Assembly (NCBI GenBank): GCA_030378005.1
Contig: JAUCGF010000122.1
Coordinates: 1 to 41,227 of the forward strand
DNA: 41,227 bases
Direction of reading: 5' to 3'
From: Desulfococcaceae bacterium HSG9
GTDB lineage: Bacteria > Desulfobacterota > Desulfobacteria > Desulfobacterales > JAUCGF01
Part shown: one piece after another, positions 17,625 through 24,967 of the stretch
How positions within the stretch are numbered: the stretch's first letter is position 1
Layout: every line of letters begins with the position of its first letter
The notes under the pieces: model-generated
The model's input: only the letters and a program-made list of their open reading frames with translations
Database searches by the model: none
Told to the model about the DNA's origin: nothing
Made by a program: the position numbers and the translations under genes

Positions 17625-17906
17625 ATGGAATCAGAGACAGTTTACACTTTGGCTGAAGGTGTACAGGTTCGCGAGGAAGTTTTCGGACTGCTCTTTTATG
17701 ATTACCGGGGGCCGAAACTCTATTTTGCGCCTACCCGGCAATTGATCGGTAGCGGTTTTTTCGACGGCCATCAAAGTATGCGGCAACTAATCGAAACTGT
17801 TATTGCCGAACATGGCTGGCCACGGCGTCAGCTCGAAGAGCAACTCGGCCGGATTTTCAAAATGCTCAAACAAAAGGGCCTTATCCATGAGCAATCAATA
17901 TGTTGA
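17625..17906 (+). CDS. mftB: Mycofactocin chaperone MftB (precursor-recognition protein)
   Basis: A 93-aa PqqD-like RRE protein that holds the MftA leader and presents it to MftC. The family pattern is visible: VQVREEVFGLLFYDYRGPKLYF, where actinobacterial MftB has the equivalent of RPEPFGALLYHF...LSF, then a helical winged-helix end (LEEQLGRIFKMLKQKGLI). ATG 17625 has AAAGG five bases upstream; an in-frame GTG at 17577 would add 16 residues not typical of the family. The 3' end overlaps mftC by 20 bp, a common arrangement for MftB and MftC. Confidence 0.88.
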   Translation: MESETVYTLAEGVQVREEVFGLLFYDYRGPKLYFAPTRQLIGSGFFDGHQSMRQLIETVIAEHGWPRRQLEEQLGRIFKMLKQKGLIHEQSIC

Positions 17907-18915
17907 GATGGGCCTCACGGCTCCGGTAAATGTTACGTGGGAAGTTACTTATGCCTGCAATTTAACATGTATCCATTGTCTTTCCGATTCCGGGACGAAA
18001 AAAAACAGCGAACTGACCACCGCCGCAAGCCAGTGCGTGATCGACACTCTGGCCGAGCAGAAAGTATTCCAATTTAATATCGGCGGCGGTGAGCCGTTTA
18101 TGCGGCCTGATTTTCTTGATCTCATGGATTATGCCCACACCAAGGGCATGGTCACCTGCATCAGCACCAACGGAACATTGATTGATGAAGAGATAGCCCG
18201 CCGCCTTGACCATAAACAGGTCTATATCCAGGTGAGTCTGGATGGCGCCACCCCTGAATCCAATGATGCTATTCGGGGCAAAGGAAGTTACAAAAAAGTA
18301 ATCAAAGCATTGGAATGCATGAAAAAACGGGATATTGAGGTAAGTGTCAATACCGTATTAACACGCCTCAGCTATCCTCAATTGGACGATCTTGTCAAAT
18401 TGGCCGGTGATTTCGGCGCAAAACTCCGAGTGTCGCGCTTTCGGCCATCAGGAAGAGGCAAAGCATCCTGGAATGAACTGAATGTTTCCAAACAGCAGAT
18501 GATTGACTTTTCCCATTGGTTAGACCGGCACTTGGGCGTTTCCACAGGCGATTCCTTTTTTTCGGTTACCACCGAAGAGCGCAGAACCTTGGGCCTCAAT
18601 ATGTGCGGTGCCTGCAAACTGACCTGTTGCATCTCACCGGAAGGCGGTGTTTATCCTTGCGCCTTTCTACAAGAACCGGAATTCAAGGCCGGAAAATTGC
18701 CGCAAGACTCTTTTGCGGACCTATGGAAACACTCTCCGGTGTTTCGCTCCTTTCGGGAATTGGAAATCAAATCCTGTGAATCCTGCCAACGCTTTCATCT
18801 CTGTCACGGAGGGTGTCCTGCCATCGCTTATCACACCCAAAGAAAACTGGGCATTCCGGATCCCGAATGCCTTGCCAATTGCGTGCAAGTGAAACCTTTA
18901 AAAACTTTGATTTGA
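17887..18915 (+). CDS. mftC: Mycofactocin radical SAM maturase MftC
   Basis: A 342-aa radical SAM/SPASM enzyme. The CxxxCxxC motif is C24-x3-C28-x2-C31 (ACNLTCIHC), followed by GGGEP for SAM binding. The C-terminal SPASM region carries CGACKLTC, GGVYPCAF and CESCQRFHLCHGGCP, enough Cys for two auxiliary Fe-S clusters. MftC oxidatively decarboxylates the C-terminal Tyr of MftA and then makes the Tyr-Val carbon-carbon bond. Adjacent mftA and overlapping mftB confirm the assignment. ATG 17887 lies inside mftB, so translation is probably coupled. No mftD, mftE or mftF follows; a run of unrelated AT-rich cassettes starts about 100 bp after the stop. Confidence 0.93.
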   Translation: MSNQYVEMGLTAPVNVTWEVTYACNLTCIHCLSDSGTKKNSELTTAASQCVIDTLAEQKVFQFNIGGGEPFMRPDFLDLMDYAHTKGMVTCISTNGTLIDEEIARRLDHKQVYIQVSLDGATPESNDAIRGKGSYKKVIKALECMKKRDIEVSVNTVLTRLSYPQLDDLVKLAGDFGAKLRVSRFRPSGRGKASWNELNVSKQQMIDFSHWLDRHLGVSTGDSFFSVTTEERRTLGLNMCGACKLTCCISPEGGVYPCAFLQEPEFKAGKLPQDSFADLWKHSPVFRSFRELEIKSCESCQRFHLCHGGCPAIAYHTQRKLGIPDPECLANCVQVKPLKTLI

Positions 18916-19018
18916 TTTATAAAGCTTTTTTGATTCCGTTTATATATATTGTACTTTCTGAAATTTTTACTTTTCCAAAAAAACGGAGCGCGGATTTCAG
19001 TCAGTTTGAAATATGATG

Positions 19019-19034
19019 GTTAGGCACGTCATAG
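19019..19034 (+). other. Candidate cassette junction (GTTAGGC core)
   Basis: GTTAGGCACGTCATAG fits the integron core GTTRRRY at its first seven bases, and the following ACGTCATA is shared with the junction at 21334 (GTTATGCACGTCATAT). It marks the left edge of the AT-rich block of same-strand small genes. The rest of 18916-19200 shows no gene. Confidence 0.35.
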
Positions 19035-19200
19035 ACTGACAACCGAACAACTGCAATAAATGGCATATGCATCAGGTCAGTATGAATGTGAATTTACAGT
19101 CTGAAAATATGACAATAGTTGAAACTGACAAATGCTTACGCTAAATAACTGTTACATAAACAATCGTTTGTTCAATTCATAAATATAGGAGATAAGAGAG

Positions 19201-19551
19201 ATGTCTGTTTTCAATCAAAGTAACCAAAAAGTAAACTATCAATACAATGCAAATGGTGCGATTAACTTCGGTAATGTGCAAAATACAGTCGACATTGTTA
19301 AAGAGTTGAAAAAACTCCAAGATGAGGTCGTCAATGCTGCTGATTCCGGTGCATTGGATGAAGAAATATCGGCTGATGTTGAAGCGAACATTAAAAAAGC
19401 CATTAGCCAATCTAAAAAATCAGAGCCAGACAAAAAAATTATTGTGGGCTATTTGAATGAGGCTAAGACTCTGCTATCAAATATTGCGTTGGTGGCAGGA
19501 CTTGTAAAGGGTATATCAGGGGCTATCAAAGTGGTGAGGCAGATATTCTGA
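19201..19551 (+). CDS. Small protein with QKVNxQYN N-terminal motif, conflict-system-like
   Basis: A 116-aa protein. The N-terminus FNQSNQKVNYQYNANGAINF followed by GNVQN is a beta-strand signature that, from memory, recurs at the start of proteins in bacterial conflict or NACHT/TIR-associated systems. A helical middle (IVKELKKLQDEVVNAADSG) and a hydrophobic C-terminal helix (ALVAGLVKGISGAIKVV) follow, so it could associate with a membrane or oligomerise. Shine-Dalgarno TAGGAGAT is present. Its stop overlaps the next start (TGATGA). It is AT-rich relative to the mycofactocin genes, consistent with transfer. Function is not established. Confidence 0.62.
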   Translation: MSVFNQSNQKVNYQYNANGAINFGNVQNTVDIVKELKKLQDEVVNAADSGALDEEISADVEANIKKAISQSKKSEPDKKIIVGYLNEAKTLLSNIALVAGLVKGISGAIKVVRQIF

Positions 19552-20048
19552 TGACTGAATTTGACCAACGTAAGCAAAAAGTTAATACACAATACAATTT
19601 GAATATACAATCTGATAAACCCTCAAAAACTGAACTGAAACGCAGAGGAAAACGGTTATTGAGCTTGTGTGAATATCAATCCGCTCTTGTTGTTTTTAAA
19701 CAGTTATTGAGCATTGCCCCGCAATTTGCGGATGTTCAGTATTACATTGTGTTAGCTCAACTAAAAGGGCAACGTCCTAGACTATTACCGCTTTCGACCA
19801 TTAAAGAAATTGAAAGACGTTTGCAAAGCGCTACACAAAACAATGCGGCAAGTTCACACTGTTTTATCCTGTGGGCCATAGTGAAGGAGGATTATTATGT
19901 ATTGAACGGTTTGTATGATACGCCACCAACTGTATCAGAGCTATTACAGTGTGTAAAAAATGTTAAGGCAGTACATATTAACGAAATGCTAACTCATATT
20001 CAAGCTTCCAATAATCGTATTTGGGAATGGCTACACTCAATTAGTTAA
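19551..20048 (+). CDS. Partner protein with same QKVNxQYN motif and a TPR-like region
   Basis: A 165-aa protein translationally coupled to the preceding gene (one-base overlap). It begins with FDQRKQKVNTQYNLNIQ, nearly the same tag as its neighbour. The middle resembles a tetratricopeptide unit (KRRGKRLLSLCEYQSALVVF, then KQLLSIAPQFADVQYYIVLA). No catalytic motif is seen. The shared tag suggests that the two proteins bind each other or one common partner. AT-rich; probably part of the acquired cassette. It could be a defence-system adaptor, but that rests only on the tag and gene pairing. Confidence 0.6.
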   Translation: MTEFDQRKQKVNTQYNLNIQSDKPSKTELKRRGKRLLSLCEYQSALVVFKQLLSIAPQFADVQYYIVLAQLKGQRPRLLPLSTIKEIERRLQSATQNNAASSHCFILWAIVKEDYYVLNGLYDTPPTVSELLQCVKNVKAVHINEMLTHIQASNNRIWEWLHSIS

Positions 20049-20078
20049 TAAATTACTCAAATTAGGTAGGTTTACAAA

Positions 20079-20876
20079 ATGACAACAACAGAATCTAGAC
20101 CAATTGCAGTAACTAAATATTTTAAGCCAACATTAAAAAAACCATCTTATGTTGGAAACATAATCGCAATAGTTTGCGGGGGAGTCGCCTTTATTGCAGG
20201 ATTATCAGATAGCAGCCCTACTTTTTTAGCTGTTATCGGTTGTATAGCCTTTGGGTGGGGATTTATCGCTATTTTTTCTAAAAGTAGCGGCTATAAAGAG
20301 GCTTACCATGAAGCTGAACCAAAACCATCTGATAAGCAAATGGACGAGTGGCTTGAACAAGATAAGAAAGGGATTGTCTCAGATGCAACAACTAAATTAG
20401 GGCTAGTTCCAGAAAAAGTTTTGAATTTAAATGACCCACTTGTAGTGATTGGACCTAAAAATTCAGCCAAATTCAAGATGGGTCAGGACGGGATAATACG
20501 GTTCTCTGCCTATGAGATAATGGTGATTTATTTAACAGATTATCACTTAGGGGCATATAGCTGTAGATGGGATTTTGTGAATGGCAAAAGCATAAGTGAA
20601 CAAACACAAGAATATCATTATACTGATGTTGTGTCAGTCTCAACTCTTTGTTCCAGCGCTAGTTTTGAAGTAGTGACTGTTGATGGTGTAAATCGTCCTA
20701 TTCAAAGCCATCAGGAATTCTCTCTTTCAGTAGCAAGTGGTGAGAGTATTAAAATTGCAGTGGCTTTCCCTCAAGTGGAAATGATATTCCAAAAAGGAGA
20801 ACTTCTACCTACGGGAGCCGACAAAGCTGTTATGGCGCTACGAACAATGCTACGGGAAAAGAAAGGCGGGGTTTAG
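20079..20876 (+). CDS. Membrane-anchored protein of unknown function (265 aa)
   Basis: Two adjacent transmembrane segments near the N-terminus (GNIIAIVCGGVAFIAGL, about 26-42, and FLAVIGCIAFGWGFIAIF, about 49-66) form a hairpin. A soluble, probably cytoplasmic, beta-rich domain follows (residues 80-265). It lies 30 bp after the previous gene with TAGGTAGG as a weak Shine-Dalgarno and may belong to the same three-gene cassette. The family is not recognised. AT-rich composition matches its neighbours. A MITE begins right after its stop codon. Confidence 0.58.
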   Translation: MTTTESRPIAVTKYFKPTLKKPSYVGNIIAIVCGGVAFIAGLSDSSPTFLAVIGCIAFGWGFIAIFSKSSGYKEAYHEAEPKPSDKQMDEWLEQDKKGIVSDATTKLGLVPEKVLNLNDPLVVIGPKNSAKFKMGQDGIIRFSAYEIMVIYLTDYHLGAYSCRWDFVNGKSISEQTQEYHYTDVVSVSTLCSSASFEVVTVDGVNRPIQSHQEFSLSVASGESIKIAVAFPQVEMIFQKGELLPTGADKAVMALRTMLREKKGGV

Positions 20877-21126
20877 CAAGTAGGGTGCGTTAGCGAATCG
20901 TAACGCACCATGTTAATATCTCGTCAGTTACGAGTTTTAAGTGTAAAGTTTCAAGTTATTTTGTAACGACCTGAATTCATTGAAACTGACAACATTTGTG
21001 TCATATTTTTACTTTCAATTATTTCAATAAATTACAAGAACTTATGACTGACGAGTTAATATTAACAGCGATTTGTCAGGAAAAAAATTCGGTGCGTTAC
21101 GGCTACCGCCTAACACACCCTACTTG
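20877..21126. mobile_element. 250-bp MITE-like element with compound terminal inverted repeats
   Basis: The left end (CAAGTAGGGTGCGTTAG...CGTAACGCACC, 20877-20909) and the right end (21091-21126) are inverted copies of each other, each also internally palindromic. Complementarity continues inward (TGTTAATAT and CTCGTCAGT on both sides), interrupted by about 24 extra bases on the right. There is no open frame, so it would need a transposase elsewhere. Confidence 0.72.
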
Positions 21127-21170
21127 ATACATCGGCGCGAAATACGACCCTAAATACGGTTACTAGGGTG

Positions 21171-21226
21171 GGCAAAATGCCGCTTGCGATATTTGTATCC
21201 GCACCTGACTACATCGGCATTTTGCC
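21171..21226. repeat. Extragenic palindrome (GGCAAAATGCCG)
   Basis: GGCAAAATGCCG (21171-21182) and CGGCATTTTGCC (21215-21226) pair perfectly over 12 bases. With the MITE at 20877 and the attC-like site at 21289 it accounts for most of the 519-bp gap 20877-21395. Confidence 0.65.
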
Positions 21227-21288
21227 TGCCATTTCGGTGTGTTTCATAGCCTGGCGCTTCAGCGGACGCAAGGGAAGCGGACTTTTGT

Positions 21289-21340
21289 GATAACTACAAA
21301 GGGTCATTCGCCCTTTGCGCCGGTGAGATAGTCGTTATGC
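21289..21340 (+). other. attC-like recombination site
   Basis: Outer arms ATAACTAC and GTCGTTAT pair with one mismatch, inner AAAGGG and CCCTTT form a second stem, and the site ends in GTTATGC, close to the GTTRRRY core. The order (R''-L''-inner stem-L'-R') and the length of about 52 nt suit a short attC. No integrase is present in the window. Confidence 0.4.
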
Positions 21341-21395
21341 ACGTCATATAGAAACTGTAAAATAACAGGAATAAATTACAATAAGAGATAAGTAT

Positions 21396-21815
21396 ATGTC
21401 AGAAATTGATAAAAAATATATTGAGAGCAGAGTTAATGACTGGGTAAACAGAATCGAAGATTTGTACTCTACAGTCAAAAAAGCTTTGTCAGATTCGGAA
21501 GGAATAGAATGCAAGTCAGTGAAATATATGATGATGCATGAAGGATTGATGCGGAACTTCGGAGTTTTGCCAAAGAAAATTCCGATCTTAGACCTGTACA
21601 AAAATAAAAATTTGATTGCTTCGTTTAAGCCTGTCGGTTTATGGGTTATCGGTGCAAACGGAAGGATAGATATCCTCACTAAGTCAGGTTCGTTTATAGT
21701 GGTTGATGTCGCAGAACAAGGCAATGAATCGGAATGGAAAGTATTTACACCGAACAACAGAAAGAAGGGTCTGGTGTTTGATTCGGCTTCTATCAATAAG
21801 TTGGTGAGCGTATAA
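21396..21815 (+). CDS. Hypothetical protein, partner of the HEPN gene
   Basis: A 139-aa protein of unknown family. A helical N-terminus (YIESRVNDWVNRIEDLYSTV) precedes a compact beta-rich C-terminus (PVGLWVIGANGRIDILTKSG, then FIVVDVAEQGN). Its TAA overlaps the start of the HEPN-like gene by one base, so the two are coupled. In toxin-antitoxin style pairs the partner of a HEPN protein is often the antitoxin. That would fit the gene order, but this protein shows no MNT nucleotidyltransferase motif, so the role is open. Confidence 0.6.
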   Translation: MSEIDKKYIESRVNDWVNRIEDLYSTVKKALSDSEGIECKSVKYMMMHEGLMRNFGVLPKKIPILDLYKNKNLIASFKPVGLWVIGANGRIDILTKSGSFIVVDVAEQGNESEWKVFTPNNRKKGLVFDSASINKLVSV

Positions 21816-22276
21816 TGAGCATATTTGACGAACTCGAAGCTCAATACAATGAAATAGACAATGAATACTCTGCAATAGAGTTTGAAGCTATGAGCAAGGG
21901 ATGGGTAAAAAAAGAAAGTAAATATCGCCGTAAAAGAGTGTTGAATGATCAGGCTTATTTTTTGTTTATGTTTTCAAGATTGGAAGACAGGATAAGAGAG
22001 GAGAGTTCGAAACTGATAACAAAAAAACAAACCTCAATATCATCGTGGAAGCAAAGAGCGGCATGGGATATTTTACCTGGTTCCGCCAACGCCGAATTAC
22101 ATTTTAAAAAGCGATTGGCTTTATTGACTGAGAAAGGAACCAGAAATTTTAATCTGATATCTGATTATTACAAGGAGCGCAACTCAATTGCTCATGGCGG
22201 AAGTTTTACCAGACCTATAAGCATGCCCACAGTCATATTGGAATTTAAAAGACTCTATCGATTGATGAAGGCGTAA
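21815..22276 (+). CDS. HEPN-like protein with RN-x3-H motif
   Basis: A 153-aa, mostly helical protein. The C-terminal half carries ERNSIAHGG, which fits the HEPN RNase motif R-x4-6-H with the usual polar residue after Arg; mid-protein MFSRLEDRIREES resembles the HEPN core helix. HEPN proteins act as RNases in toxin-antitoxin, CRISPR and abortive-infection systems, or as non-catalytic scaffolds. It overlaps the preceding gene by one base and lies in the AT-rich cassette block, a usual place for stabilising or defence genes. Motif-based call; nuclease activity is not shown. Confidence 0.6.
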   Translation: MSIFDELEAQYNEIDNEYSAIEFEAMSKGWVKKESKYRRKRVLNDQAYFLFMFSRLEDRIREESSKLITKKQTSISSWKQRAAWDILPGSANAELHFKKRLALLTEKGTRNFNLISDYYKERNSIAHGGSFTRPISMPTVILEFKRLYRLMKA

Positions 22277-22466
22277 GTCATAACCGGACGCCAAAACAAA
22301 AGAAATTATGCTTCAGAGGGGGCGAGTGACTCATAATCATTTTTATCACCGTCATAAACTGACTGCAAAAAAACTGCTACAATTCTCGCAACAACAAACA
22401 GCGAGAAATAGCAAAAAACCGCGCATAACCCATCGTTGTCGCACGATTTATTTGAACAATTAAATT

Positions 22467-22886
22467 ATGAGCAATTTCAAATCATCTTTTAAGACCATAA
22501 TGAGAGACAGTGTTTCTCATGCATGGATCGGATTACATATATGTGTTGAGTCAAATGCGAGATTGACAGGAGAGAGATTCAATTCAATTTTTTCTCGGAT
22601 AGAAGAAATCTTTTCATTCAAACGAACAGATAAAAATTTGTGGCCAAACTTGGCTCAAATTCGAGAAGCGGCATGGCAACTTAAAAAAGAACGAAAGTTA
22701 TACCTTGATGAATTGCAAATTCTTATTGAAAAAAGAAAGATTGAGAAAAAGCATGGTAAACGCGAAAATACTGACAGTCGATTGAGCTTGATCTGCGATG
22801 AAAGAAATCAGCATCACATTCCCAGAGTCGGATTTTGGGGGTGGAAAAAAAGAAGAAAGATGAACAAAACAAATCCGGCGTGCTGA
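22467..22886 (+). CDS. Hypothetical basic protein (139 aa) in a cassette
   Basis: Not recognised. The protein is helical and strongly basic toward the C-terminus (QLKKERKLYLDELQILIEKR, then KIEKKHGKREN and WKKRRKMNK). No Shine-Dalgarno is evident before ATG 22467, which is common in integron cassettes. The stop lies inside the left arm of an attC-like site, again as in cassettes. The 190-bp gap before it (22277-22466) holds small palindromes but no clear gene. Confidence 0.5.
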   Translation: MSNFKSSFKTIMRDSVSHAWIGLHICVESNARLTGERFNSIFSRIEEIFSFKRTDKNLWPNLAQIREAAWQLKKERKLYLDELQILIEKRKIEKKHGKRENTDSRLSLICDERNQHHIPRVGFWGWKKRRKMNKTNPAC

Positions 22887-22959
22887 CAAGCGCTTGCAGG
22901 GGACATCAAACCACCTGCTTCCGCAGTCGGATTTCGGCCTCTGAAGCGCACCGTTAGGA
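22883..22959 (+). other. attC-like recombination site
   Basis: Left arm CTGACAAGCGCTTGC and right arm GAAGCGCACCGTTAG are imperfect inverted repeats (CTgAC/GTTAG and GCGCTT/AAGCGC). Inner GCAGG and CCTGC add a stem. The site ends in GTTAGGA, one base from GTTRRRY. It overlaps the end of the preceding gene, as attC sites of cassettes often do. Confidence 0.42.
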
Positions 22960-22985
22960 GTAACTAATTAACTCAGAGTATAAAA

Positions 22986-23354
22986 ATGACAATAAAAAAT
23001 ATTAAAAATCTTTTGGAACAAGCTTTAATCAGTGATGGCGAAATGCGACAAGAACTGTACGAATATGAACTGGAAGACCTTTTAGATGAATTAACAGTGT
23101 CTTTAATCGAAGATAAGAATGAATTTATCTTTGCGGTAACGGAACATAGCGGTGATGTGGCAATGGTTTTGGTTGAAAAATCGAAAAAAATATATATCAA
23201 TGAGTCGGCCAGAAACAGGTTAAAAAAATTATGGCGTGCCGCTTATTCGTATAATATGAAAAGGATGATACCGGACTTTGCGAAACAGTTAAACGATGAT
23301 ACAATTCCAATAAACGGAGTAAACACGATTAATGAAATAATTGCGACAGTATGA
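22986..23354 (+). CDS. Hypothetical acidic protein (122 aa) in a cassette
   Basis: Not recognised. The N-terminal half is acidic and helical (NLLEQALISDGEMRQELYEY, ELEDLLDELT); a beta pair (FIFAVTEHSGDVAMVLVEKS) and a second helical part follow. It lies between two attC-like sites as a single-gene cassette in the same orientation as the rest of the block, 26 bp after the first core site. AT-rich. The acidic character would suit an immunity or anti-restriction protein, but nothing specific supports that. Confidence 0.55.
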   Translation: MTIKNIKNLLEQALISDGEMRQELYEYELEDLLDELTVSLIEDKNEFIFAVTEHSGDVAMVLVEKSKKIYINESARNRLKKLWRAAYSYNMKRMIPDFAKQLNDDTIPINGVNTINEIIATV

Positions 23355-23373
23355 ATAGATTCACAATTTCAAA

Positions 23374-23428
23374 CTCCTGACAAATCAATTAGCGGATGCT
23401 AGCACACCGCTGGTTTCAAGCGTTATAC
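23374..23428 (+). other. attC-like recombination site
   Basis: CTCCTGACAAATC at the left and AAGCGTTATAC at the right surround an inner stem AGCGG (23391-23395) with CCGCT (23407-23411). The end GTTATAC differs from GTTRRRY by one base. It would be the right border of the cassette-like block. Confidence 0.35.
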
Positions 23429-23510
23429 GGAAAACTATACAATAATTTGTTATCAGGCGTAAAGGCATTCTGCCAATTATAATTCAGACATTAAATGAAG
23501 GAGAAAAGTT

Positions 23511-24818
23511 ATGAGTAATTATTGGGATAAAGAAATTGAAATAATGCCCAGAGAACAACTTAAAAAGTATCAGTTAGAATTATTAAAAAATATGCTTGAA
23601 ATAGTGTATCACCGGTCGCCTTATTATAAAAAAAGCTTTAACCGGTCCGGGGTTCGGCCGTCTGATTTGAAAAGCCTTGCAGATTTAAAAAAATTTCCGA
23701 CCATTGATAAGAAAATACTCAGAGAGAGACAGCAGGCAGTGCCTGATTTTGGAGACCTTACCTGCGCAGAGGAAAAGGATTTTGTTTTTCTCAGCGCGTC
23801 CAGTGGTTCAACAGGCGTTCCTACAGCTTCTCCGTTTACCGGTCAGGATTTTGAAGATTTTCAGGATTGCCAGGCCAGATTATTCTGGTCATCCGGCATG
23901 AGACCGGAGGATCGTTATTGTCATGCTTTAAATTTTACTCTCTTTGTCGGAGGGCCGAATGTAATCGGTGCTATGAAGCTGGGAGCTTTGGCAATCTGGG
24001 CCGGAGCAATCCCTTCTGACAGGCTGCTGGCAATTTTTCAGACCTGGCGGCCGACAGTTACCTGGACAACACCGTCTTATGCCTGGTTTTTGGGAGAAAC
24101 AGCAAAAGCAAGCGGCATTAATCCTGCCGACCTTTCAATCAGAAAAATCTTTGTAGCCGGCGAGCCTGGTGGTTCAATTCCAGAGACACAGAAAAGTATA
24201 GAATCTCTCTGGAATGCTGATGTGTATGATTATTATGGCCTGTCTGATATATTTGGCGCGTGCGCGGCTATGTGCCAGTATAAAGAGGGGCTGCACTGGG
24301 CTGAAGATCATATTCTGGTCGAAGTGGTTGATCCTGAGACCGGTGAAGAAGTTTCTGAGGGTAAGCGAGGCGAAATGGTTCTGACTTCACTGAAAAAGGA
24401 AGCCAGACCTTTAATCCGGTTTAGAACCGGCGATATTGTCTCTTATACCAGCCAAAAATGTAAATGCGGACGCACTCACTTGCGTTTGCATGGAATTCAC
24501 GGGCGACTGGATGACATGATGATCATTAAAGGCGTCAATGTATTTCCCAGTGATATTGAAACCATAGTACGCAACAACCACAATCTCACAGGTGAATATC
24601 TGTGCGTTATTACCGAAGAAAAGCACATGGCGGTTCTTACTGTCGAAGTTGAAAAAATTGATCGGTTTAATGGGGATATTGAAGAGTTAAAAAACGAGAT
24701 GCAAATCGAATGTCAGAAAATCATCGGTATCAGGCCAGCAGTCAGAATATTAGAACCAAAATCTCTCGCCAGAGCAACACACAAAGCTATACGTGTAAGG
24801 GATGAAAGAAAGATGTAG
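23511..24818 (+). CDS. PaaK-like acyl-CoA ligase (phenylacetate-CoA ligase family)
   Basis: Adenylate-forming enzyme of 435 aa that should activate a carboxylic acid with ATP and CoA. Visible motifs are the P-loop SASSGSTGVPT near residue 97, the acyl-pocket motif YDYYGLSDIFG, FRTGDIV, then HGIHGRLDDMMIIKGVNVFP with the C-terminal PaaK domain (VNVFPSDIE...). The start has AAGGAGAAAAG upstream. It follows the cassette block and precedes larE after about 150 bp. In this context it would convert the acid made by the aldehyde oxidoreductase into its CoA ester; the real substrate, aromatic or otherwise, cannot be read from the sequence. Confidence 0.88.
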   Translation: MSNYWDKEIEIMPREQLKKYQLELLKNMLEIVYHRSPYYKKSFNRSGVRPSDLKSLADLKKFPTIDKKILRERQQAVPDFGDLTCAEEKDFVFLSASSGSTGVPTASPFTGQDFEDFQDCQARLFWSSGMRPEDRYCHALNFTLFVGGPNVIGAMKLGALAIWAGAIPSDRLLAIFQTWRPTVTWTTPSYAWFLGETAKASGINPADLSIRKIFVAGEPGGSIPETQKSIESLWNADVYDYYGLSDIFGACAAMCQYKEGLHWAEDHILVEVVDPETGEEVSEGKRGEMVLTSLKKEARPLIRFRTGDIVSYTSQKCKCGRTHLRLHGIHGRLDDMMIIKGVNVFPSDIETIVRNNHNLTGEYLCVITEEKHMAVLTVEVEKIDRFNGDIEELKNEMQIECQKIIGIRPAVRILEPKSLARATHKAIRVRDERKM

Positions 24819-24967
24819 AAATATTTTCATCTATTTTCTATCTGAACGACCACTATATTGATAGTTTAGAATACGGAATGATAAGCTTATATTAAGCCAC
24901 GTAGCCGGTTTATGTGGTATGTTTTTTGCGGGAATCACCTAAATTACAAAGAACAAAGACAACACTT

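Noticed and set aside
18916..23510. CRISPR array or prophage in the AT-rich block
   Set aside because: No regularly spaced direct repeats, and no phage structural, integrase or lysis genes are visible.
24914..24967. GTG extension of larE by 18 codons
   Set aside because: The added residues do not resemble LarE and there is no ribosome site; ATG 24968 gives the normal N-terminus.
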